This document shows positions 1 to 7,900 of a stretch of 64,000 nt of DNA, piece after piece; within the stretch, counting starts at the first letter, position 1, and each line of letters starts with the position of its first letter. Below the pieces are notes generated by a model, which had not been told where the DNA came from, did not search any database, and worked only from the letters and a program-made list of their open reading frames with translations. The stretch is from Flavobacteriales bacterium (GTDB lineage Bacteria; Bacteroidota; Bacteroidia; Flavobacteriales_D; Sanyastnellaceae), in NCBI GenBank assembly GCA_002863125.1, contig PKEB01000015.1, forward strand, positions 29,961 through 93,960. The letters are read 5' to 3'. The translations under genes and the position numbers were made by a program.

Positions 1-2
1 TG

Positions 3-227
3 GCGATGAAGGAGTTTGTGGGGTATTGGCACATGAGCGACAATGGCCTCGTCAATTGGTACGGCGGCCTGGAATTCTGGCAAGCTCGAACATGGCCGCA
101 GCGCCCGATGAATTTTGACACACAGGAAGTGGAAGAAGGGCCGCGGAACGACCGGTTTGTCTCGCTGCAAGTGGGCTGGGTGTTCCACATCTACAAGCGG
201 TCTTCATCCGTCGAACACTGGTACTGA
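3..227 (+). CDS. C-terminal fragment of an unidentified protein
   Basis: An open frame enters from the left edge and stops at 225-227, so only about the last 74 residues are visible. The piece is rich in Trp, Tyr and Phe. Its last stretch alternates hydrophobic and polar residues (VSLQVGWVFHIY) and ends in an aromatic residue, which would fit the final strand of an outer-membrane barrel, but this is weak evidence. The stop codon overlaps the start of the Kdo transferase gene (TGATG), so the two are probably co-transcribed and translationally coupled. No family is assigned. Confidence 0.6.
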   Translation, partial: AMKEFVGYWHMSDNGLVNWYGGLEFWQARTWPQRPMNFDTQEVEEGPRNDRFVSLQVGWVFHIYKRSSSVEHWY

Positions 228-1513
228 TGGGCGGCTTTTGGCACGGGATTGCAATGCGGTTGTACCGCGCAGGAATCAGCTTGACGGCGGCGTGCGGCCA
301 CGCCAAAGCCCGCCGCTGGTTGGCCATGCGAGAGGGTCGATTGGAGGCGCTGGGCGTTGCGACATCCCGGCTCAAACCAGGGCAGCAGTGGATGTGGTTT
401 CACTGTGCTTCTGTCGGTGAATACGAGCAAGCCCGACCGGTGATGGAGGCTTGGCGCTCCTTGCATCCTGGAGATGCGTTTTTGCTTTCGTTTTATAGTG
501 CTTCGGGGTGGGATGCGTTCGCTCGACGCCAGCCGGAATGGTTGACAGCAGCCGATCACATTACGGCGATGCCGCTGGATGTGCGTTCCTCGATGCGGTC
601 GTTTGTCCAAGCCGCAGGAGGTGCTGAACGCTTGCGTGGACTCCTCTTCGCCAAGTACGATGTGTGGCCGACGTTGATCGCCGAGTTGACGCGGGCTCGC
701 GTGCCTGTCGGTCTGTTTGCTGGCCATGTCCTGCCAGGGCGGTGGCCGTTTCGATGGGGCGGAAGCTACCAGCGTCAAGCGTGGAAGGCGATGCGCTGCG
801 TGTGGGTACAGACCGAGGTTTCCTTGACAACGCTGTCGGCCTATGGTGTGAATGCTCAAGTGGCAGGTGATCCTCGGTTCGACCGGGTCCTGGACGCTGT
901 GGGCCAGCATCTGCTCGATCAAGCGTTGCAATCGTGGGTCAATGATCGTCCGTGCATCGTGGTCGGAAGCGCCTGGCAACCCGAGTGGGACGCTGCGCGC
1001 TCAGCCTGGCATGAAGGGCAGTGCGCTATTGTCGTCCCGCATGAATGGACCGCTGAAAGTATCGCTGCCGAAGCGTCACTATGGGAAGCTATGGGAGCAA
1101 GACCCGTCGTATGGAGTGCCCACCGCAGCGACGATGCGCGTGCAGAACTGCCGGAAGGTGATGTGTTGATTGTTGATGTTACAGGAGAGTTGTTGGACGC
1201 ATATGCGGTGGCAGACGTTGTGGTCGTTGGGGGTGGGTTCGACAAGGGCGTTCACAACACGCTCGAACCGGCGGCCCATGGCAAGCGCATTTTGGTCGGT
1301 CCGAATGTGGAGCGATTTGCCGAGGTAGGTGCGTTAGAGACAACGGGTGCTTTGAGCGTCTGCGACTCGCCATACGGCTTGTGTGAAGCCATTCAAATGG
1401 CTTTTCGGGATGTGGAAGCGACGCGGCATACAGGATTGAGAGCTGCCGAATATGCAAACCAACATGCGGGTGCTGGAATTGCCATTGCACAGGGATGGAG
1501 CAACGCGCTTTAA
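227..1513 (+). CDS. waaA: 3-deoxy-D-manno-octulosonic acid (Kdo) transferase
   Basis: This membrane-associated glycosyltransferase adds Kdo to the lipid A precursor during LPS core synthesis. At 428 residues it has normal family length. The N-terminal half carries the family pattern WFHCASVGEYEQARP near residues 58-72, and the C-terminal GT-B half has VVVGGGF followed by HNTLEPAAHGKRILVGPN, where CMP-Kdo-transferases bind the nucleotide sugar. The start codon overlaps the stop of the upstream frame. A second LPS gene (hldD) lies 36 kb away, consistent with a heptose-containing core. Product confidence is high; substrate number (one or two Kdo) cannot be read. Confidence 0.92.
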   Translation: MGGFWHGIAMRLYRAGISLTAACGHAKARRWLAMREGRLEALGVATSRLKPGQQWMWFHCASVGEYEQARPVMEAWRSLHPGDAFLLSFYSASGWDAFARRQPEWLTAADHITAMPLDVRSSMRSFVQAAGGAERLRGLLFAKYDVWPTLIAELTRARVPVGLFAGHVLPGRWPFRWGGSYQRQAWKAMRCVWVQTEVSLTTLSAYGVNAQVAGDPRFDRVLDAVGQHLLDQALQSWVNDRPCIVVGSAWQPEWDAARSAWHEGQCAIVVPHEWTAESIAAEASLWEAMGARPVVWSAHRSDDARAELPEGDVLIVDVTGELLDAYAVADVVVVGGGFDKGVHNTLEPAAHGKRILVGPNVERFAEVGALETTGALSVCDSPYGLCEAIQMAFRDVEATRHTGLRAAEYANQHAGAGIAIAQGWSNAL

Positions 1514-1542
1514 CCTGCCTGCCGTTCACCCTTTTTTTGGCC

Positions 1543-1550
1543 TAAATTTG
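1543..1550 (+). promoter_or_regulatory. Bacteroidota -7 element upstream of tRNA-Leu
   Basis: TAAATTTG matches the Bacteroidota -7 consensus TAnnTTTG exactly and ends 22 bp before the tRNA 5' end. No convincing -33 TTG is seen at the usual spacing, so this is a partial match only. Confidence 0.5.
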
Positions 1551-1572
1551 CCCGGTCTCGATGAGGCCACCT

Positions 1573-1660
1573 GCCTGGATGGTGGAATTGGTAGACACGA
1601 CAGACTTAAAATCTGTTGACCCGAAGGGTCGTGCGGGTTCAAGTCCCGCTCCGGGTACCA
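1573..1660 (+). tRNA. tRNA-Leu (anticodon UAA)
   Basis: An 88-nt type II tRNA with a long variable arm. The acceptor stem GCCTGGA pairs with TCCGGGT, the anticodon loop is CTTAAAA (anticodon TAA), and the T arm is GCGGG-TTCAAGT-CCCGC. The CCA end is encoded. It reads UUA/UUG leucine codons. The sequence closely resembles the E. coli Leu-UAA isoacceptor, including the G1-U72 closing pair. Confidence 0.97.
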
Positions 1661-1695
1661 AACGGGAGATTGCAGCGATGCGGTCTCCCGTTTTT
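1660..1695 (+). terminator. Intrinsic terminator after tRNA-Leu
   Basis: A 10-bp stem (aaacgggaga / tctcccgttt) with a 14-nt loop runs directly into a T tract, immediately after the tRNA CCA end. Confidence 0.8.
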
Positions 1696-1716
1696 GGTTA
1701 CCTTGAAGATGTGAAA

Positions 1717-2145
1717 ATGACGCGCTCGTTTCTGACCATCCTACAACGTCCATTGTGGGTGGGATTTGCACTCATGCTCATCTCCGGATGTGATCCGGTT
1801 CAGGAGCAAATCCTGGGAACCTACCTCCTCGATGCTGATCGCGGTTGTTCATCATGCCAGGCTACCGGTCCAGAGCGAATGGTATTCGAAGACGACAATA
1901 TCTCTGACGGCATTCCCGGAGCCTATCGTTTTGAATTTGCCGACGGCGAACTGCATTCCGGCACGTATGATTTTCTTCAAGTCGATACGGTCATTGCCGT
2001 TATCCTTTATCCGGACAGCGCTTCCAGTGAATTCGCCTTGCTCGTTGGCGAAACGATACGAACCGATTACCGAATCCGTCGCAACGCCGTTAAAGAGCGG
2101 TGCAATGGCGTGTTCAGGGACTGCGTTTGGAATCGCTTGGATTAA
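1717..2145 (+). CDS. Small lipoprotein of unknown function
   Basis: A predicted 142-residue lipoprotein. The N-terminus has basic residues, a hydrophobic core, then the lipobox LISGC with the lipidated Cys at residue 25. The mature part is acidic with a CSSC pair and no family I recognise. The frame is open further upstream through the tRNA and its terminator, but the ATG at 1717 is chosen because it lies just past the terminator and gives a proper lipoprotein signal. It converges with the next gene on the minus strand. Confidence 0.7.
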   Translation: MTRSFLTILQRPLWVGFALMLISGCDPVQEQILGTYLLDADRGCSSCQATGPERMVFEDDNISDGIPGAYRFEFADGELHSGTYDFLQVDTVIAVILYPDSASSEFALLVGETIRTDYRIRRNAVKERCNGVFRDCVWNRLD

Positions 2146-2175
2146 ATCAGGTTAGTTGGTTCTTCGTGCCGTTGA

Positions 2176-3669
2176 CTATTCGATAATCACCGTATGGCGT
2201 GAAGAGTTATGTCCTTCAGACGCGATGCGAACGAAATAGGGGCCAACGCAAAATCCCGATACATCGATTAGAATGCTCGGGGCCACGACCGTTTTGGCGT
2301 AAACTAGTTTTCCTTGGGCATCGAAGACGTACACTTCAGTTTGTTCATTGGGATCTAGCCCGGTAACTCGAAAATGCCCGTTGTTTGGGTTTGGGAAAAT
2401 TTCAAAATCATACACCCCCGCGTCTGAGGTTGCTGTTTGACCGGAAGGATTGCTTCCATTCAGAATTTTCATGACCCCCAGTTCTGTATCTCCTCCTGCA
2501 TCGGTGTCATTGAAAATGAAAAATCCGCCATCAATGAGGGCTCCGTATTCCGTCGCTGAATTGACACCATCGTGGCAAAAAACATGGCTATCCGAGATGT
2601 CACCTCCCCAATTCGCATGCAGAACCCAACCCACCCAAACATCGGATGAAGGAAAAGGTTGATTCGTTTCACTGTAGCCGCTTTCATCCCCCGAGCCACC
2701 AAACATGTAGATGCCGTCTGTCCCAGCTTCAATTCCGTACAGTTCATTTCTGATGTGTGAAAGACTGTACCCCCTGGGGTTTGCGTAATGGTTGAGCCAA
2801 ATCAATTCTCCATTGGTGTCCAGTGCAGCACAAGAATAGTCGAAAGGATCGCCTGCGCCCTCTCTGCCACGGTGCCCTCCGTAGTACAATCGGTCGTCTT
2901 CGCTTATTGCCAAATCGTAGGGATAGATTTCTGTTGTGGCCTCAAGAAACGTGGTCCACAGTACCTCACCTTCCACGGATCGTTTGGTAATGCACCAACC
3001 TTCATCGTACATCACCCCGGCGGTGTACAAATTTCCATCTGCATCTTGCACGGTAGCTAATCCATATTCGGAGGCTGGGAGAAACGATGTCCATTCGATT
3101 TCGCCGTTAACAGGATTGGTTTTTACAACGGTTTCTGTCCCAGCGAAAACGACAAAAACGGTGTTCGGTTCATCGCCACCGGTGAACCCAGATGCATAGA
3201 TGTACCCATCCTCGCCTACCATAGCAGAGCGCAGACCGTCGAACTCCCAATTGTTGCCGGGTTCATCCAAAATTGTTTCCCACATGATGTTTCCATTTGC
3301 CCCTTCAATTCGAGCCAACCAGCATTCTTGAGTGCTTCCTGCTCCGCCAGTTACGACATAGTCAGGTTCACCGTCGTCACCGATGATCTCGGCGATCCCG
3401 AGTCCCAGACGATCAGTAAAAGTCGCTTCCCAAATCAGACTTCCATCGTCGCCATTTATTTTATGAATTCGCGCTGAACCTTCGGGCATGGACACGCACA
3501 CTGCATGTCCCTCCGTATCGACTATTCCGCGATTGACTTTTCCTTCTGGGCCCTCTGTGAATACTGATTCCCAGACGACATCCTCATTATACGATGACGA
3601 TTCGGGGACCAACTGCGCTGCACAAAAAAGTGGGCAGACTAGAAGTAGAATAGTGTTGAATCTTATCAT
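2176..3669 (-). CDS. T9SS-exported beta-propeller-like protein
   Basis: A 497-residue secreted protein. It has a Sec signal peptide ending near FCAAQ, then repeated blades of the kind GxLIWE / GNIMWE / GEIEWT / GEVLWT with YAsG or YxGG strands, as in PQQ/SBBP-type propellers. From about residue 415 there is a T9SS type-A sorting domain (FEIFPNPNNG, then VYDFxGKLV-like strands, ending VIIE). It is therefore likely carried across the outer membrane and attached or released there. Ligand and role are unknown. It is transcribed toward the lipoprotein gene at 1717-2145. Confidence 0.8.
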   Translation of the reverse strand: MIRFNTILLLVCPLFCAAQLVPESSSYNEDVVWESVFTEGPEGKVNRGIVDTEGHAVCVSMPEGSARIHKINGDDGSLIWEATFTDRLGLGIAEIIGDDGEPDYVVTGGAGSTQECWLARIEGANGNIMWETILDEPGNNWEFDGLRSAMVGEDGYIYASGFTGGDEPNTVFVVFAGTETVVKTNPVNGEIEWTSFLPASEYGLATVQDADGNLYTAGVMYDEGWCITKRSVEGEVLWTTFLEATTEIYPYDLAISEDDRLYYGGHRGREGAGDPFDYSCAALDTNGELIWLNHYANPRGYSLSHIRNELYGIEAGTDGIYMFGGSGDESGYSETNQPFPSSDVWVGWVLHANWGGDISDSHVFCHDGVNSATEYGALIDGGFFIFNDTDAGGDTELGVMKILNGSNPSGQTATSDAGVYDFEIFPNPNNGHFRVTGLDPNEQTEVYVFDAQGKLVYAKTVVAPSILIDVSGFCVGPYFVRIASEGHNSSRHTVIIE

Positions 3670-3774
3670 GGTCGAAAGAAAGCTATGAAAACTAGTGATT
3701 CCAAACGACAGGGTCGCTGGAAATCACTCTGCATGTTCGCTGTTTCGAAAACTGATTGGTTGTCGTTCTTGGTC

Positions 3775-3802
3775 AATAAAAAAAGCGGCCCGAAGCCGCT
3801 TT
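3775..3802 (-). terminator. Intrinsic terminator after ppiase gene
   Basis: The 8-bp stem aaagcggc / gccgcttt with a 5-nt loop is followed on the minus strand by a run of seven T. It sits 20 bp past the cyclophilin stop codon. Confidence 0.8.
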
Positions 3803-3823
3803 CCTCAAGTTGTTGAGCCCAAA

Positions 3824-4255
3824 TCAGTCCTCGATGACCTTGACCGAGAACGTATCGCCTTGCGCGATTTGCGTCACAATGTCCAGCCCCTCAGTAACCT
3901 TGCCGAAGCATGTGTGGTTGCGGTCCAAATGCGCCGTCGCTTCGCGGCTGTGAACAATGAAGAACTGGGATCCACCGGTGTTGCGTCCGGCGTGAGCCAT
4001 GGACAACACGCCCAAATCGTGATACTGGTTGTCGCCGTCCAATTCGCAGTCGATGCTGTAGCCAGGACCGCCGTTGCCGATGCCGTGGGGGCAGCCGCCC
4101 TGTGCCACGAATCCGGGAATGACACGGTGAAATTTCAGGCCATCGTAGAAGCCGTCTTTCGCAAGTTTGATGAAGTTGGCGACCGTGTTGGGTGCGTCCT
4201 TTTCAAAGAATTCCACGGTCATGGTGCCGCGGTCGGTAGTGATTTTTGCGTGCAT
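3824..4255 (-). CDS. Cyclophilin-type peptidyl-prolyl cis-trans isomerase
   Basis: A 143-residue enzyme that speeds cis-trans isomerisation of proline peptide bonds. It has the cyclophilin core [13 protein letters not shown], then GNGGPGYSI and the SQFFIVHS strand, and it matches short cytoplasmic PpiB-type proteins in length. No signal peptide is present. The ATG at 4255 is preferred over one 10 codons upstream because the protein then begins at the conserved first strand ([14 protein letters not shown]). The start lies one base after the stop of the upstream frame, which suggests an operon. A terminator follows. Confidence 0.9.
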   Translation of the reverse strand: MHAKITTDRGTMTVEFFEKDAPNTVANFIKLAKDGFYDGLKFHRVIPGFVAQGGCPHGIGNGGPGYSIDCELDGDNQYHDLGVLSMAHAGRNTGGSQFFIVHSREATAHLDRNHTCFGKVTEGLDIVTQIAQGDTFSVKVIED

Positions 4256-4256
4256 G

Positions 4257-4673
4257 TCAATCTGTAGGGGCGGGAATACCAACACAAAAGTATTGAATTT
4301 CCTTGAAGGTGTATTGGAGTAGGGTGTCCGCAGTCATGCCTCTGAAGATGGCGAAGGAGCCTTCATCTTGTTCAGGCTTAGCATACTCGTGCACGTACAA
4401 CTCGTCTTCTGCACAAAAATAGTTGTAGGACCGCAAGTAATTGTTGAATCCTTCCGTACCTCGAACAAAGTCTTCAAACTTTGAGGTTGCAGCCGTTCCT
4501 GGATTGGCGATGCAGTGATTAAACCACCGGTCTTTCGATTCTTCTTCGAATGCACGAATGAATGTCTTTGCGAATAATGAAAATTGCTCCATTGAAGGAG
4601 TTTTTGCATTGTTTTTCGCGCACGAGACAATGCAATCAGGCAGTGATCTGAGCTCATTTGGATAACACGCCAA
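4257..4673 (-). CDS. Hypothetical protein, probably N-terminally truncated
   Basis: A 138-residue frame that I do not recognise. It has no ATG near its beginning: the first possible start is TTG at 4673, the in-frame stop upstream is only about 20 bases away, and the first ATG (4592) would remove 27 residues. It is rich in Cys, Phe and Tyr and has no signal peptide in the open part. Its stop is one base from the cyclophilin start, the spacing of an operon partner. It lies exactly where the AT-rich block begins, so it may be the surviving 3' part of a longer gene cut by that insertion. Confidence 0.45.
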   Translation of the reverse strand: MACYPNELRSLPDCIVSCAKNNAKTPSMEQFSLFAKTFIRAFEEESKDRWFNHCIANPGTAATSKFEDFVRGTEGFNNYLRSYNYFCAEDELYVHEYAKPEQDEGSFAIFRGMTADTLLQYTFKEIQYFCVGIPAPTD

Positions 4674-4700
4674 GATTGCCCGACCATCATTTGCCGTGAA

Positions 4701-6146
4701 CTATCGTTCAAGAATTGAAATGCCGGCATTGATTCGGAGTGAATCGAGACGGCTTTTCAGTTTTTCCTCAATTTCTGCGTATCCCGATTTTCCTGCTACA
4801 CTATGATTTTCTTCAGGGTCTGAGCGAAGGTCGTATAACATAGTTCCATGTGAGTGAGAATTTTGCTTTCCCCGAAATTCCGTGTAGCTGTATTCGCTGG
4901 TCGTTATCGTTTCTCCACCATGAAATTTCGAAAATGCTTCGAATCTTTTCGTCCGAATTGAGCCATTCGTGACCTTTTTAAGGTCAACACCTTGGATGTG
5001 ATTTGGTGAGGCGATACCAGCGGCCTCGCAAAGGGTTGGATATAGGTCTATTAATTCGACAACCTGTTTAACTCTTACATTTTCTGTTTGCTTAGGGTAT
5101 TTGATAATTAATGGAACTTGAAGTGAGGTTTGGAAGTTGCAATGTTTTGCCCATAAGTTGTGCTCTCCGAGTTGCCAGCCATGGTCTCCCCAAAGAACGA
5201 TCATTGTATTTTCAGCAATATCCAGTTCATTCAGCTTCGAGATTAATTGACCTACAAGGTGATCGACGTAGCTCACACATGCGAAGTAGCCATGGCGAAG
5301 GCGATTTTGCATGGAGTCAGGCACAGCAGTATAATCTTCATTGGGGATATCCGTGTAAGCACGCAGTTCACCGAAAGAATGAAGAGCAGCTTCAGGGGCA
5401 TTTTCGGGTGTGAATCGGTTTTTCGCTAGGCCGATTTCCTCAGCGCTGTAAAGATCCCAGAATCGAGTTGGAGCACAAAAAGGTAGGTGTGGTTTGAAAA
5501 AACCTACTGCAAGAAAAAATGGATCGTCTATTTTGGCAAGATTTTCAAGATCGTTTAAACTCCTTTCTAAAATTTCATCATCTGCATAGACGGCGTCATT
5601 GGAACCTTTTTCCGTGGCAGGGCCATGGCCTTTTGTGGATGCAATCATTTGATTTTTCGCTTCCTGATAATCTCGGAAATCTCGCTTGGGTCTCCATGGC
5701 TTTTCGCTCCAAGCGTCCGCTGAGTCTTTATTCTTATGTAAAATTTTACCGTTCGAAAGCGTTTTGTAGCCTTTCGACTTGAACCATTCTGCAATAATGG
5801 GGATCCCCGGTGCATCCTCATCTGCGCGTGAGGAAAATTTTATGAAACGACTATGATTTGGTCTCAGCCCCGTCATCACAGAGGCGCGCGAGGCACCGCA
5901 TACTGGCACTGAGCATATGGCATGTTCGAAAACAAACGCGTTCGAAGCCAACGAATCAATACACGGTGTTTTTGCCAATTTACTGCCGTAGCATCCAAGT
6001 TCCGGCCTGAGATCATCTACAGCAATAAAAAGAATGTTTACTGGCTCTGGCGGGGCATGATTTACTGTCGTATCGCCTGAACTAGACCTTTCGCTTAGAG
6101 CGAGAAATAAAAAAAATGTGCATACCAAAAATGGAGTAGTTCTCAT
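4701..6146 (-). CDS. Family S1 sulfatase, iduronate-2-sulfatase-like
   Basis: A 481-residue formylglycine-dependent sulfatase that would remove sulfate esters from a glycan. It has a Sec signal peptide, metal-binding DD at residues 44-45, and the sulfatase motif CGASR with the modifiable Cys at 83. CxASR is an accepted variant of CxPSR. Further on come FFKPHLPF, WGDHGWQLGEH and a C-terminal domain with LYDLxSDPEE. The pattern resembles the S1_7 group. It is the last gene on the minus strand of the accessory block. No maturase is encoded nearby, so the Cys must be converted by an enzyme from another locus. Exact substrate is not known. Confidence 0.88.
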   Translation of the reverse strand: MRTTPFLVCTFFLFLALSERSSSGDTTVNHAPPEPVNILFIAVDDLRPELGCYGSKLAKTPCIDSLASNAFVFEHAICSVPVCGASRASVMTGLRPNHSRFIKFSSRADEDAPGIPIIAEWFKSKGYKTLSNGKILHKNKDSADAWSEKPWRPKRDFRDYQEAKNQMIASTKGHGPATEKGSNDAVYADDEILERSLNDLENLAKIDDPFFLAVGFFKPHLPFCAPTRFWDLYSAEEIGLAKNRFTPENAPEAALHSFGELRAYTDIPNEDYTAVPDSMQNRLRHGYFACVSYVDHLVGQLISKLNELDIAENTMIVLWGDHGWQLGEHNLWAKHCNFQTSLQVPLIIKYPKQTENVRVKQVVELIDLYPTLCEAAGIASPNHIQGVDLKKVTNGSIRTKRFEAFSKFHGGETITTSEYSYTEFRGKQNSHSHGTMLYDLRSDPEENHSVAGKSGYAEIEEKLKSRLDSLRINAGISILER

Positions 6147-6223
6147 GTTTTCTGCTCTTTCTCGATTTTATCAGTGGTTTGTCCGATGCTTTCTCGCGTG
6201 TAAAGTCTATGCAAGATTCATTC

Positions 6224-7900
6224 TCAATCTAAAACTATGTAGTTCGCACTGAAAGGAGGACTGTCAATTAATAACAATGAATCGGAGAGCGTCCACTTAT
6301 TAGCCGGGACTTTCCAGTATTTTTTTGGTCCTCCGGCAACATGTGGTCCGGTCATTCCATTAATAAAAGTCTTTCTTGAAAGAGGATTTTCATTGTACAC
6401 TTCAAATTGATAGGCTGTATCAAAAGCCTCATCGTTTTTGACATTGATTGAGACTTTATGAGATTTCGGACTGCCATTTAAAATAACCAGTCCGACTTCA
6501 CCACTGGAGAAACTAGAGGCATGTATCCTCACTTGGTCATTGTTTGTTCGTACGTCAAAATAAGTATCTCCGAAGCATTTGTTGTACAAGTAATAGTGAT
6601 AGAACGAAGGGTGCGGAGTTAACTCTGGCACATCATTTTCTTTAGGGGAAGAAAAAACACCATGATCTTCGCCATCAGAGTAACCATTTACCAGGTCCCA
6701 CATCATTGCAGAGCCGTAACCCTGTCTAATGAATTCACCTAAGGCATGGGATATAAACAGTCCAGCTGAGTGAGAAACATTCGTTGCGCCATCATTTGCG
6801 CTGATTGTTGCCCTGCTTCGCGTATTGAACTCTGTTAATGCGATTGGTATGGCATTTGCTCCAGTCCCATCGAGTTTTTCGAGGGCGTCATTGACCACTT
6901 GAATATGTGAATAAGCAGTGTCGACAGAAGCAAACATCTGTTCAGGGCTTAAAATGGCCTTGAAGGCAGTAAAGTAGTCATGCAAGACGTAGTAATCGGC
7001 ATGACCTAGTATTTCTGGTAAGACTTTTGCGTTCCATTCTGACTGCACTGGATTATTAGTCTTTGGCTTTTGGTAGCCCACTACACCGATTTTGATAGAA
7101 GGATCAACGGACTTCATTGCCTCAATGAAAACACGGCAGTGCTTACCGTATTTCGCGGGGTCAATTCGTCCGCGTTCAGCAACATTATAACCGGCTTGCC
7201 AAGGCCCCCAATTTTCGTTGCCAATTTCCCAAAATTTAATTCCAAGATTACGTTTTATGTTGGCATCTCTAACCCAATCCGCAGCATACGCCGCAGCTAA
7301 CTGCACACGCTCGTCTTCATCTGCAATTTCCCCGTAGAGAGCAAAGGAATAATTTATACAGATTGATCCAGTAGCACCGGTTCTCAGTAAAAGTTGGTAA
7401 TAATGCTCTGGGCTGAATTTGAAATTGCCTGCGTATCCCAATTTAGGAGGGGTGTATCGGCCATTATTTTTCCATATCGTATCAGGGACACCCAAAGGGC
7501 AATCAGATAAATCTGCGGCATTCCAAAAAAAGTCATTTGATGCATTTCCTCCCGGATAACGAATGATGGAAGTGCCCATATCTTGGATTGGTATTACGAA
7601 CTCTTCGTTCTCCAGATTTGCTCGATTAACCCAAATTCCAAGATTATTTCCGAATATGTATTTGCTGATTCTGGTTAAGGGAGTAGATAAGTCTAATTCC
7701 GCAGTAACACTGGCATCTCCGGAAGGGCACATTACCGCATTGGACTTTTTTGGAGTAGAAAACGTTTTTGGTTGCCAATCATCGAGGAACCAACCGGGGT
7801 TGCCATTTAGTGCCGGCCTTTGCGAATAAGAGGGCGGCAAACAGGCAATGCTAGAGAGCACAACAAAAAGAGTTGAAAGAAATTCTTCTTTAACGATCAT
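6224..7900 (-). CDS. Clan GH-A glycoside hydrolase (GH51/GH39-like)
   Basis: A 558-residue secreted glycosidase with a signal peptide ending near SYSQ. The fold signature is an early FGNNLGIW strand, RYPGG near residue 114, the acid/base motif WEIGNEN (Glu229) and the nucleophile motif LTEFN (Glu357), all typical of retaining clan GH-A enzymes. The pattern is nearest alpha-L-arabinofuranosidase-type GH51 or GH39 proteins, but the family cannot be fixed by eye. A small beta-sandwich region follows the barrel. It has no T9SS or dockerin-like tail, unlike its upstream neighbour. Its ATG overlaps that gene's stop by 4 nt, so the two are translated together. Confidence 0.8.
   Translation of the reverse strand: MIVKEEFLSTLFVVLSSIACLPPSYSQRPALNGNPGWFLDDWQPKTFSTPKKSNAVMCPSGDASVTAELDLSTPLTRISKYIFGNNLGIWVNRANLENEEFVIPIQDMGTSIIRYPGGNASNDFFWNAADLSDCPLGVPDTIWKNNGRYTPPKLGYAGNFKFSPEHYYQLLLRTGATGSICINYSFALYGEIADEDERVQLAAAYAADWVRDANIKRNLGIKFWEIGNENWGPWQAGYNVAERGRIDPAKYGKHCRVFIEAMKSVDPSIKIGVVGYQKPKTNNPVQSEWNAKVLPEILGHADYYVLHDYFTAFKAILSPEQMFASVDTAYSHIQVVNDALEKLDGTGANAIPIALTEFNTRSRATISANDGATNVSHSAGLFISHALGEFIRQGYGSAMMWDLVNGYSDGEDHGVFSSPKENDVPELTPHPSFYHYYLYNKCFGDTYFDVRTNNDQVRIHASSFSSGEVGLVILNGSPKSHKVSINVKNDEAFDTAYQFEVYNENPLSRKTFINGMTGPHVAGGPKKYWKVPANKWTLSDSLLLIDSPPFSANYIVLD

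Noticed and set aside
1561..1716. Extension of the lipoprotein frame through the tRNA-Leu gene
   Set aside because: It would translate a tRNA and its terminator; the lipoprotein signal begins at the ATG at 1717.
4334..4729. Frame of 131 codons overlapping the truncated hypothetical gene
   Set aside because: It overlaps the end of the sulfatase gene and has no operon-like spacing to the cyclophilin, so the frame ending at 4257 is preferred.
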